Below, one piece after another: positions 1 through 7,099 of a DNA stretch of 14,286 nt. The notes below the pieces were generated by a model. That model was not told where the DNA came from. It worked only from the letters and a program-made list of their open reading frames with translations, and did no database searches. This DNA is from Clostridium sp. UBA4746 (GTDB lineage Bacteria; Bacillota; Clostridia; Clostridiales; Clostridiaceae): positions 1-14,286 of the forward strand of contig DHIM01000083.1 in NCBI GenBank assembly GCA_002403785.1. Reading direction: 5' to 3'. The position numbers and the translations under genes are program-made. Numbering within the stretch: position 1 is the first letter of the stretch; each line of letters begins with the position of its first letter.

Positions 1-70
1 GATTTATAATAAACTAATTCTTGATGAATTCCATTTTTTACGAAAGTGTGACAAATAAACAAAAATTAAT

Positions 71-100
71 TTGTGTAAATACTGTAAAATATGATATAGT
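71..100 (+). promoter_or_regulatory. Possible sigma-A promoter for the KTSC/ABC-ATPase unit
   Basis: TTGTGT at 71-76 and TATAGT at 95-100 are separated by 18 bases, a plausible -35/-10 pair lying 30 bases before the ATG of the KTSC gene. In DNA this AT-rich such matches arise often by chance, so the call rests mainly on position. Bases 1-70 show no gene or other recognisable element. Confidence 0.3.
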
Positions 101-130
101 TAAGAAAATAATACAAAAGTAGGAATTATT

Positions 131-335
131 ATGAAAAGAGAAAATGTAGAATCTTCTAGCATTAAATCAATCGGGTATGATATTAATCAAATGATTTTAG
201 AGGTTGAGTTTAAAAATGGTAGTGTATATGAAAGTGCGTTATACAGAATTAATGAATGCAGATTCTCATGGTAAGTATTTAGACAAGTATGTAAAAAAGC
301 TGGGTATAAATGTGAAAGAATTTCTTAAAAATTAG
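131..335 (+). pseudogene. KTSC-domain small protein, broken by a frameshift
   Basis: An ATG at 131, preceded by AGGA, opens a 47-codon frame ending at 274. It begins MKRENVESSSIKSIGYD and continues LEVEFKNGSVYE, the first half of a KTSC domain (a short domain of unknown function, usually about 60-70 aa). The second half lies one frame over, ending at 335, and reads KVRYTELMNADSHGKYLDK, the typical C-terminal half. The switch falls near 230. The arithmetic fits loss of 2 bases, or 2 plus a multiple of 3; the residues between the halves also seem too few, so a deletion of about 8 bases is plausible. The gene probably no longer makes a whole domain. It sits just upstream of the ABC ATPase and probably shares its transcript. 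A sequencing error is the alternative. Confidence 0.7.
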
Positions 336-341
336 AGGTGG
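334..341 (+). promoter_or_regulatory. Ribosome-binding site selecting the ATG at 350
   Basis: GAGGTGG sits 8 bases before the ATG at 350. An in-frame GTG at 338 would lie inside this Shine-Dalgarno sequence and cannot use it, so 350 is the better start. The site overlaps the stop of the shifted KTSC frame (333-335). Confidence 0.65.
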
Positions 342-349
342 TAATAATT

Positions 350-2542
350 ATGGATGAAATTACAATTGATTTAAGTAATTGTTTTGGTATAAAAAAGTTG
401 AATTATGTTTTTAAGTTTGCAAACAGCAAAGCTTACAGTATTTATGCTCCTAATGGGACAATGAAAACCTCTTTTGCTAAAACAATTAAATGTATATCAA
501 AGGGAGAAAAGCCAAAAGATTTAATTAATAATGAAAGAATTTCAAAGGCTATAATTAATAAAAGTACTGGAATAGCTGTGAATGCTGATGATATATTGGT
601 AATTGAATCATATAATCAAGATTTTACATCCCAAAAAATTTCAACTTTGATAGTAAACGATGAATTAAAAGAAAAATATATAAAAATACATGCCGATTTA
701 GAAACAAAGAAAATAAATCTTTTAAAAGGAATTGCACCATTATGTGGAATAAGAAGTATAGAGGAAATAGAAAAAGAGATAAGTATTGCATGGGGAAAGA
801 CAGAAGAAAACATATTTGAGTGTTTTGAAAAAATAGAAACTGAAATTAAAGATTTTTATTTTCCAACAAAAATAAAATATAAAACAATATTTAATGATAA
901 AGTAATAGATTTTTTAAAGGATAAGGATATAAAAGTATTAATAAAAGATTATATAGAGAAGTACGATGAATTAATTACTAAATCTAAATACTTTACAAAA
1001 GGTGTTTTTAATCACAATAACGCAAGTATAATAGGAAAAAATTTAAATGATAATGGATTTTTTAAAGTTAAAAACAAAATATTCATTAACGAAATGGAAA
1101 TTAAAAATAAAAAAGAGCTTGATAATCTGTTAAGCAGTGAGAAAAATAAAATATTTAAAAATACAGATTTATTAAATAAATTTGAAAAATTAGATGGAAG
1201 TTTAACCAAAAATGCAACTATGAAAGATTTAAGAGACTTGCTAGAAAACAATCCAGAAATTATATCCAGTTTAGATGATTTAGATGATTTTAAAAAACAA
1301 CTATGGCTAAGCTATTTAAAGCAAAATGAACAAGAACTAGAATTATTAGTAAATTTATATAAATTGTCCAAAGGAGAATTAAAAGAAATTATTGAGGAAG
1401 CAAAAAAGCAAAAGACTGTTTGGGGCGAGGTAGTTGAAATATTTAACGAAAGATTTAACGTCCCGTTTATTGTACAAATTGAAAATCAACAAGACGTTAT
1501 ACTAAAAGAAAATGCACCAACTATTACTTTTAAATATAAACAAAATGGAAGTTTTAAAGATGTAGATAAAATGACATTACTTAGTGTTTTAAGTAGTGGT
1601 GAGATGAGGGCTTTGTATATATTAAGTATTATTTTTGAAATACAAGCGTTAATTAAATTAGATAAAAATGTATTGGTTATCATTGATGATATTGCAGATT
1701 CATTCGACTATAAGAATAAATATGCCATTATTGAATATATAAATGATATATTAAAATCCAACCTTTTTAGAATGATTATTTTGACACATAATTTTGATTT
1801 TTATAGGACTCTAAAAGGTAGATTAAATCTACTAAGGGAAAATTGTTTAATGACATTAAAGAATGATAATGAAATAAAGCTTTTACAAGGCGATTATTTT
1901 AAAGATATATTTAATATATGGAAGAATAACCTTAATACATCTGATAGAATATTAATAGCATCTATACCGTTTGTTAGAAATCTAAGTGAATACTTAGAGG
2001 AGAGAAATTCTAGAAACTATATATTGTTAACAAATATCCTACACGTGAAGGAACATACAAATAGTATCACTATTGGCGATTTAGAAAGTATTTATAATGA
2101 AATATGGAAAGTTCCTAAAAATTTTAAAGATAAAGATAGAAAAGTAATAGATGTATTATACGCTGAGGTTGAAAAAATTTTAAAAGAAACTAGTGAAAGA
2201 ATAAATCTTCAGAATAAAATTGTATTATCTATAGCTATAAGATTAGAAGCCGAAAAGTTTATGATAGGAGCTATTAGTAATAAGGATAGTATAAAAGAAA
2301 TTACAAAAAATCAAACTGTTGAGCTATTTACAATATTAAAAAAAGAGTGCAATAGCAATAATGAAACATTGAAAATATTAGGGCAAGTAAAATTAATGAC
2401 TCCTGAAAACATTCATTTAAATTCTTTTATGTATGAACCAATATTAGATTTAGCAGATTCACATTTGAAAAAATTGTATATGGAGATTAGGGATATGAAT
2501 AGTATTGCATATAAACAAGTAGCTGCGGCGAATAAAGATTAA
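350..2542 (+). CDS. ABC/SMC-like AAA ATPase, PrrC/RloC-related candidate defence protein
   Basis: A 730-residue ATPase of the ABC/SMC type, probably cytoplasmic. Numbered from the ATG at 350, the P-loop is A33-PNGTM-K39-T40-S41, lacking both canonical glycines of GxxxxGK[TS]. A charged Lys/Glu-rich middle (about 100-350) resembles the helical insertion of such ATPases. The signature is LSSGE (414-418), Walker B VLVIIDD (D446, D447), D-loop around ADSFD, and H-loop LTH (H480). After the ATPase comes a C-terminal region (about 490-730) with R631-LEA-E635 and H689 in IHLNSFMYEP. Spacing Arg-x3-Glu with a later His recalls the PrrC anticodon-nuclease triad, but that is inference. No zinc hook (CxxC) is visible. 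The family occurs mainly in defence islands; the neighbouring methylase/helicase cassette fits. A Septu-like or other ABC-type abortive-infection ATPase is the alternative. Expression probably comes from the promoter upstream of the broken KTSC gene. Confidence 0.75.
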   Translation: MDEITIDLSNCFGIKKLNYVFKFANSKAYSIYAPNGTMKTSFAKTIKCISKGEKPKDLINNERISKAIINKSTGIAVNADDILVIESYNQDFTSQKISTLIVNDELKEKYIKIHADLETKKINLLKGIAPLCGIRSIEEIEKEISIAWGKTEENIFECFEKIETEIKDFYFPTKIKYKTIFNDKVIDFLKDKDIKVLIKDYIEKYDELITKSKYFTKGVFNHNNASIIGKNLNDNGFFKVKNKIFINEMEIKNKKELDNLLSSEKNKIFKNTDLLNKFEKLDGSLTKNATMKDLRDLLENNPEIISSLDDLDDFKKQLWLSYLKQNEQELELLVNLYKLSKGELKEIIEEAKKQKTVWGEVVEIFNERFNVPFIVQIENQQDVILKENAPTITFKYKQNGSFKDVDKMTLLSVLSSGEMRALYILSIIFEIQALIKLDKNVLVIIDDIADSFDYKNKYAIIEYINDILKSNLFRMIILTHNFDFYRTLKGRLNLLRENCLMTLKNDNEIKLLQGDYFKDIFNIWKNNLNTSDRILIASIPFVRNLSEYLEERNSRNYILLTNILHVKEHTNSITIGDLESIYNEIWKVPKNFKDKDRKVIDVLYAEVEKILKETSERINLQNKIVLSIAIRLEAEKFMIGAISNKDSIKEITKNQTVELFTILKKECNSNNETLKILGQVKLMTPENIHLNSFMYEPILDLADSHLKKLYMEIRDMNSIAYKQVAAANKD

Positions 2543-2573
2543 TAAATTCTAACCGCTAAGTTTTGCTTTAATC

Positions 2574-2613
2574 AGTAAAACTCTTTACTAATTAATTAGT
2601 TGAGAGTTTTACT
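2574..2613 (+). terminator. Long hairpin after the ABC-ATPase gene
   Basis: AGTAAAACTCT (2574-2584) pairs perfectly with AGAGTTTTACT (2603-2613), and the interior ACTAATTAATTAGT (2587-2600) is itself palindromic, giving a near-continuous 40-nt hairpin. It lies 31 bases after the stop codon. No T-run follows; there is only a TTTT inside the 3' arm. It may be a weak intrinsic terminator or a 3'-end stabiliser. Confidence 0.5.
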
Positions 2614-2838
2614 ATTAAGGTGCAAGACTCAATTTTTAAGGTCGTTGATACATGAAAATGTTCCATACCATTTTATATAAACCGTCGGGCTAACATGTAT
2701 TAACATAAGTTATAGCACGCTATTCAAGATTGATAGCTCAACTTAAAACTCATCTATGTTCACTTATAATAAAGTTAACCACATCTTAAAAAGATTCCAC
2801 GAGCTCAGAATAAACTTTGGCAAAAATAGATGTCAGAC
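2614..2838. other. Non-coding stretch, possible RNA or element remnant
   Basis: No protein gene is convincing on either strand: the only 65-codon frame (2756-2953) has no good ribosome-binding site and runs through the terminator stem, so I treat it as spurious. The stretch is less AT-rich than its surroundings and contains a perfect TATAAT at 2765-2770 upstream of the terminator, so it may hold the promoter of a short transcript. It could also be a decayed end of a mobile element; no terminal repeats or target duplications were seen. Confidence 0.35.
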
Positions 2839-2890
2839 AAACCCTGCATTTAGCTTTTATCAGCTAAATATAGGGTTTTATTTTTGTTTA
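2839..2890 (+). terminator. Strong intrinsic terminator
   Basis: The arms AAACCCTGCATTTAGC (2839-2854) and GCTAAATATAGGGTTT (2863-2878) form a 16-bp stem with one G-U pair and one C-A mismatch around an 8-nt loop. It is followed by TATTTTTGTTTA, a good U-tract for plus-strand transcription. It stands about 300 bases beyond the ABC-ATPase stop, so it ends either readthrough from that gene or a separate short RNA. Confidence 0.75.
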
Positions 2891-2952
2891 TATTCAATTC
2901 TACATCTAATACTAGGCATCATTTCAACCTTCCACTTTTATCTTAAAAGATG

Positions 2953-2987
2953 AATAAATCATATGAGAGGTAGCTACCTCATTTATT
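2953..2987. repeat. Inverted repeat with perfect 14-base palindromic core
   Basis: GAGGTAGCTACCTC (2967-2980) is a perfect palindrome. Outer arms AATAAAT (2953-2959) and ATTTATT (2981-2987) are also complementary, with a 7-base bulge on the left side only. Such a site may bind a dimeric regulator or form a cruciform. It is followed by TTC and T-rich sequence, so it could alternatively be a weak terminator. The function is unknown. Confidence 0.45.
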
Positions 2988-3066
2988 TTCTAATTTTATC
3001 AAACGTAAAAAAATAAAAGAAGGAGAAAAAATAAATTAAATATGTAAAAGAATGAAAATAACTTAT

Positions 3067-3124
3067 TGATTACATTTTCAATTGAAAAGTAGATTGAGAA
3101 TGTAATCAGTAACTTTTGTTACTG
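3067..3124. repeat. Two adjacent hairpins sharing two bases
   Basis: The first hairpin pairs TGATTACATTTTCAAT (3067-3082) with ATTGAGAATGTAATCA (3093-3108) through 16 positions, one of them T-G, around a 10-base loop. The second pairs CAGTAAC (3107-3113) with GTTACTG (3118-3124) around TTTT. The CA at 3107-3108 belongs to both stems, so they compete at the junction, as in a simple RNA switch or stacked regulatory site. They lie 260-320 bases before the DUF499 start and may be in its leader if transcription starts further upstream. Confidence 0.5.
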
Positions 3125-3232
3125 GTATGTTAAATTAGAATAAAATCACATATAACAATTTTATGGCAATATATTAAACAACAAAATAAATTTAACGGTT
3201 GATTATATATTATTAATATAAAAATGTATGCA

Positions 3233-3261
3233 TTGTTAGGTTTCCAATAGAATAGGATTAT
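3233..3261 (+). promoter_or_regulatory. Tentative promoter of the four-gene operon
   Basis: TTGTTA (3233-3238) and GATTAT (3256-3261) are spaced by 17 bases, each matching four of six consensus positions. Shifting to TTATAA (3258-3263) gives 19-base spacing. A leader of roughly 120 bases would follow before the DUF499 gene. The surrounding AT-rich sequence offers other weak candidates. Confidence 0.25.
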
Positions 3262-3265
3262 AACG

Positions 3266-3310
3266 ATGAAATTAAAAGAACCAAAGAAATTTGCTGATAT
3301 ATTTAATTAA
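3266..3310 (+). other. 14-codon mini-ORF in the operon leader
   Basis: An ATG at 3266 follows AGGATTATAACG, so a ribosome-binding site is possible, and encodes MKLKEPKKFADIFN before a TAA. It may be a leader peptide, the surviving start of a lost gene, or chance. The following sequence in the same frame soon hits a second stop. I do not recognise a family. Confidence 0.2.
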
Positions 3311-3370
3311 CTTATAGATTAATAATAAATAATGAGGGACAAGGGTCAAAGATAACAAAGCATAATTGCA

Positions 3371-3378
3371 GGGGGAGG
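3371..3378 (+). promoter_or_regulatory. Strong Shine-Dalgarno fixing a TTG start
   Basis: GGGGGAGG lies 9 bases before the TTG at 3388. The next in-frame ATG is 44 codons later, inside conserved DUF499 sequence, so TTG is the real start. The strong site probably compensates for the weak initiation codon. Confidence 0.75.
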
Positions 3379-3387
3379 TTTATTATT

Positions 3388-6300
3388 TTGAAAAGCTTGT
3401 ATGAATTGTGTATTCCGAGAGACAGCGTGTTTGACGAAACAAAACGTGATGATGTGCTTGACCTTAGTAATCTTATTGACAATACTATTGACGTAAGTGA
3501 TTTTTTTACTGAAAACTATATGACAGAGGGAATGAAAACACTTACTGAAACAGCATTTAATAGGTTTTTGAGAAAAGGAGCTACTGGTGTTGTAAAATTA
3601 ACGCAATCTATGGGCGGTGGAAAAACCCATAATCAGATTGCTTTAGGGTTACTTGCAAAACACCCTGAATTGAGAGTAAAGATATTAGGAAAAGAATTGG
3701 GTAGTACACATTTAGGTAAAGTCAAAGTGGTTGCCTTCACGGGAAGGGAAAGCGATGTTCCTTATGGTATTTGGGGTGCGATTGCAAAGCAGCTTGGAAA
3801 AGAAAAGATGTTTGAAAATTATTATAGCCCATTAAAAGCACCTGGACAAAGTGCATGGGTAAATCTACTTCAAGGAGAGCCTCTACTTATATTACTTGAT
3901 GAACTTCCTCCATATCTCGAAAATGGTAAATCTATTCAAATAGGGAATTCAGACCTTTCCGTAATGACTACAACTGCTTTGGCTAACTTATTTACTGCAC
4001 TTGGGAAGGAAGAACTATCAAATGTATGCCTTGTTATATCGGATTTAAGGGCAACATATGAAAGTGGCAGTGAACTACTTCAATCTGCTTTTAAAGAGCT
4101 TGAAAGCGAAGTAAGTCGTTCAGCAATAAATATAGAACCAGTAGGAACGGCAACGGACGAAATATATCATATTTTAAGAAAGAGATTATTCAGTTCATTA
4201 CCTCAAAAAAATGATATTAATGAAATAGCTACAGCATATAGAGAAGCGGTTAAACAGACTAAGCAGATGGGATACACTAATTTAACTCCAGAACAAATAT
4301 GGACAGGCATTAATGATTCATACCCATTCCACCCTTCTATAAAAGATTTATTTGCAAGATTTAAAGAAAATCCTGGATTTCAGCAGACGAGAGGTTTCAT
4401 TAGATTAATGAGGCTTATGGTATCACAGCTATATAGAGGGGAAAATTCAATAGCAAAAGATTTATATATTATAAACTCGTATAATTTTAATTTAAATGAC
4501 AGAGAGATGTTTTCTATGATTAAGAGTATTAAGAGTAGTTTAGTAAATGCTATAAGCCATGATATAGCATCTGGTGGTAAATCAGTAGCTGAGGAAGTGT
4601 GTGCTACATTTAAAAATCAAGATGTAAGTGATTTAAGCAAATTACTATTAGTATCGTCACTATCCAATGTTACTAATTCTGTAATTGGATTATCTATAAA
4701 GGAAGCTATGGGCTATATATGTGCCCCAGGAAAAGATATTACAGGTATTAAATCGGCTTTTGATGATTACAAGTCAAGAGCATGGTATTTGTATTCGGAT
4801 AGAGATGATAGATTATTCTTTAAAGATATAAAAAATGTTAATGCAGAGCTTATATCTTTAGTGCAAAACTATGACAAAGAGACTGCTAAAAAGGAAATAA
4901 GAACTATACTGCAAGAGAAATTTAAACCATTGGTAATGGATTGTTACCAAAATGTATTGGCGTTTCCGCCTATTGATGAAATAAATCTACAACAAGATAG
5001 GGTTACACTTATTTTATTTGAACCTAACCCTATGGGAAATGGATTACAAAAGGATTTACAAATATTTTATAATAATGAAAAATTCAAGAACAGATGTATG
5101 TTCTTAACGGGGCAACGAAACTCTATGGATGGACTAATTGACGTAGCTAAAGAGCATAAAGCAATTCAATATATAATAAATCGTATGGATGATGAAAATA
5201 TAGCAAAGAGCGACTCTCAATATTTACAGGCTAATGACTTACTGCATAAAATTAGTCTTAACCTTCTTCAATCTGTTAGGGAAACATTTATTACCCTTTA
5301 TTATCCAATAAAAAAGGGTCTTACATCATCTGATTTTATGATGGAATTTGAGAATAATAATTTTAACGGAGAGGAGCAAATAAAGAAGGTTTTAATTGAC
5401 ACATACAAATTTGAAACGGATATTTCAAGTGATTTATTTCGAAGTAAGTGTGAAAGTAAAATATTTACTCAAAAAACTATGCGGTGGATTGATATTAAGG
5501 AGAGAGTTTCCACTATTACGTCATGGCAATGGCATTTACCAAGAGCACTCGATGACCTTAAAGATGATTGTTTAAAGAAGGGATTATGGAGACAAAGTAA
5601 CGGTTACATAGAAAAGCCTCCATTCCCTGAGCCAGATACAACATTAATGATTCAAGAAGTAAATAGGAATGAAAAAACAGGAGAAGTAACCTTAAAGATT
5701 ACACCTCAATATGGTGATGCTATTTACTATGAAATTGATTCAGAAGCTACAACTTCATCGCTGAAAGTTAAAAACCCGAATGAGTTTAAAACAAAAGAAC
5801 TTAGTTTGTCATTTATTTGTGAGGATAGCTCTAAAATTAATAAAACAGGTGAAGTAGTTTACTGGCAGAATAAAATAATGCTTACGCACAGGGTTTATGA
5901 TAAAGACAATAATAAGTATGTTGAACTAAAAGCAATTCCAGAGGCTGTAATAAAATATACAACAGAAGGGTCATCTCCTAAAGAAAATGGCGGAATATAT
6001 AATGGAGATTTTAAAGTCCCCCAAAATTGCAAGATGGTTCTTGCTGTAGCTATGGCGGAGAAACAGGGAATATATACAGAGGTTAAGCAAATTTTAATCA
6101 GTACCATAATTCAAATAGTTTCGAATAAGCCATTAAAGCTTAATAAACATTTTAGAACAAACAATTCGGCTGAAACTTACAAAGTGATAGAAATACTAAA
6201 AAAACATAATGCTTTAATATCGGAAGTTTCAACTACAATTTTTGAGATAGATGATAATAACATTGATAAAGGTTGGATTGAAATAAACTTCGATTCAAAG

Positions 6301-6501
6301 ACAAAGATAGATGTGAATGAAATGGAGCAAGAGATAAATAACCTTCAACTAACTTTTATGAAAAATAAGCCTATAAATATTAGCGTTGATTATGGTGTTA
6401 CTCATTTTGCAACTGGGCAGAACTTTATGGATTGGGTTGCTGAAAATAAATATAAGCTTGATGACTACAAATCTGATATAGAGCAAAAGGGAGTGAGGTA
6501 G
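3388..6501 (+). CDS. Anti-phage-associated DUF499 P-loop ATPase
   Basis: A 1037-residue cytoplasmic ATPase of the DUF499 family, first gene of the defence operon. The N-terminus (SLYELCIPRDSVFD) is typical of DUF499 and supports the TTG start. The Walker A is QSMGGGKT (73-80) and Walker B ILLDE (D171, E172); a sensor-like strand VCLVISDL follows. The ATPase core occupies roughly the first 400 residues. The C-terminal part looks modular and beta-rich: residues about 852-895 contain IKYTTEGSSP...GGIYNGDF, resembling the chitobiase C-terminal (CHB_HEX_C) fold, and an IYYEID strand near 775 may mark another beta domain. Its stop lies 3 bases before the DUF3780 start, so the two are probably translationally coupled. 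DUF499 proteins recur with DUF1156 methyltransferases and helicases in predicted phage-defence loci; energy-driven DNA or complex remodelling is the likely role, by inference. No nuclease motif was seen. Confidence 0.88.
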   Translation: MKSLYELCIPRDSVFDETKRDDVLDLSNLIDNTIDVSDFFTENYMTEGMKTLTETAFNRFLRKGATGVVKLTQSMGGGKTHNQIALGLLAKHPELRVKILGKELGSTHLGKVKVVAFTGRESDVPYGIWGAIAKQLGKEKMFENYYSPLKAPGQSAWVNLLQGEPLLILLDELPPYLENGKSIQIGNSDLSVMTTTALANLFTALGKEELSNVCLVISDLRATYESGSELLQSAFKELESEVSRSAINIEPVGTATDEIYHILRKRLFSSLPQKNDINEIATAYREAVKQTKQMGYTNLTPEQIWTGINDSYPFHPSIKDLFARFKENPGFQQTRGFIRLMRLMVSQLYRGENSIAKDLYIINSYNFNLNDREMFSMIKSIKSSLVNAISHDIASGGKSVAEEVCATFKNQDVSDLSKLLLVSSLSNVTNSVIGLSIKEAMGYICAPGKDITGIKSAFDDYKSRAWYLYSDRDDRLFFKDIKNVNAELISLVQNYDKETAKKEIRTILQEKFKPLVMDCYQNVLAFPPIDEINLQQDRVTLILFEPNPMGNGLQKDLQIFYNNEKFKNRCMFLTGQRNSMDGLIDVAKEHKAIQYIINRMDDENIAKSDSQYLQANDLLHKISLNLLQSVRETFITLYYPIKKGLTSSDFMMEFENNNFNGEEQIKKVLIDTYKFETDISSDLFRSKCESKIFTQKTMRWIDIKERVSTITSWQWHLPRALDDLKDDCLKKGLWRQSNGYIEKPPFPEPDTTLMIQEVNRNEKTGEVTLKITPQYGDAIYYEIDSEATTSSLKVKNPNEFKTKELSLSFICEDSSKINKTGEVVYWQNKIMLTHRVYDKDNNKYVELKAIPEAVIKYTTEGSSPKENGGIYNGDFKVPQNCKMVLAVAMAEKQGIYTEVKQILISTIIQIVSNKPLKLNKHFRTNNSAETYKVIEILKKHNALISEVSTTIFEIDDNNIDKGWIEINFDSKTKIDVNEMEQEINNLQLTFMKNKPINISVDYGVTHFATGQNFMDWVAENKYKLDDYKSDIEQKGVR

Positions 6502-6504
6502 TTT

Positions 6505-7080
6505 ATGACTAAAAAGCAAGGATTGGGGTTCGGGTTTATTCCCGAGGAAACAGAACATCATTTTCTTGTGATAATTCCAAAGGGGATTGGCAATGATACG
6601 AAAATTGCTGTATATGAAAGATTTGCTTGGCAACAAGAAGTGGAAAAACAGACAGTAGACCTTGTTGAAAATAGATGTAAGGCTACAATGTCTAAATATA
6701 AATGGCAGAAAATAGAGACTGCTATAAAGGATGAGTTTAATAGACGTTTAAAGAAAAATAATATTTCTGTAGGTAATTGGAAAACAGGGCAAGTTCCTGT
6801 AGCAAGATTATTTGGTAAAGAACTAATTTTACTTATTTGGGCAATTGAAGATTGTGACCCTTCTGTTATTCCTAATGCAATTAAGAATTGGATTGGGTTA
6901 AGTTATGAGGAAAGGTGGTGGCTATTTACTATGGCAAACGCTGTAACAGGTCAAGCTAATGATAAAAGAGGTTGGAGGAAGGCAGTAAGGTATGCACTAA
7001 CTGAAAACCCTGTTGATGAAGCAGTTATTCAGGGTAATGTCATTGAAATGCTTTATAGGAATGAGAAGGTACTACCATAA
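6505..7080 (+). CDS. Anti-phage-associated DUF3780 protein
   Basis: A 191-residue protein of the DUF3780 family, function unknown. The ATG at 6505 is preceded by GAGTGAGG lying within the end of the DUF499 gene, 6 bases upstream, which suggests translational coupling. The N-terminus has a GLGFGFIPEETEHHF segment. The clearest family hallmark is C-terminal: EERWWLF (135-141), a Gly-rich link, then GWRKAVRYALTENP (156-169). There are no transmembrane segments, signal peptide or recognisable catalytic motif. Its constant position between the DUF499 ATPase and the DUF1156 methyltransferase in this type of locus suggests an adaptor or specificity subunit of a complex. That is inference. The last codons overlap a spurious upstream extension of the next frame. 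Confidence 0.85.
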   Translation: MTKKQGLGFGFIPEETEHHFLVIIPKGIGNDTKIAVYERFAWQQEVEKQTVDLVENRCKATMSKYKWQKIETAIKDEFNRRLKKNNISVGNWKTGQVPVARLFGKELILLIWAIEDCDPSVIPNAIKNWIGLSYEERWWLFTMANAVTGQANDKRGWRKAVRYALTENPVDEAVIQGNVIEMLYRNEKVLP

Positions 7081-7082
7081 AC

Positions 7083-7092
7083 AAGGGGGTGG
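7083..7092 (+). promoter_or_regulatory. Ribosome-binding site selecting the ATG at 7100
   Basis: AAGGGGGTGG lies 7 bases before the ATG at 7100. The open frame extends upstream to an ATG at 7013 inside the DUF3780 gene, but that start lacks such a site and its extra 29 residues (MMKQLFRVMS and so on) do not look like the family N-terminus. Confidence 0.75.
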
Positions 7093-7099
7093 ATTTTTA

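Noticed and set aside
2756..2953. 65-codon plus-strand open frame
   Set aside because: It has no good ribosome-binding site, reads through the terminator stem at 2839-2890, and its product has a composition typical of random AT-rich translation.
2543..3387. CRISPR array, retron RNA or type III toxin-antitoxin repeats in the long gap
   Set aside because: There are no regularly spaced direct repeats, no reverse transcriptase and no small toxin gene nearby; only isolated inverted repeats were found.
7013..7099. Upstream extension of the methyltransferase frame
   Set aside because: It lies wholly within the DUF3780 gene and its downstream gap, lacks a ribosome-binding site, and the ATG at 7100 has a strong one.
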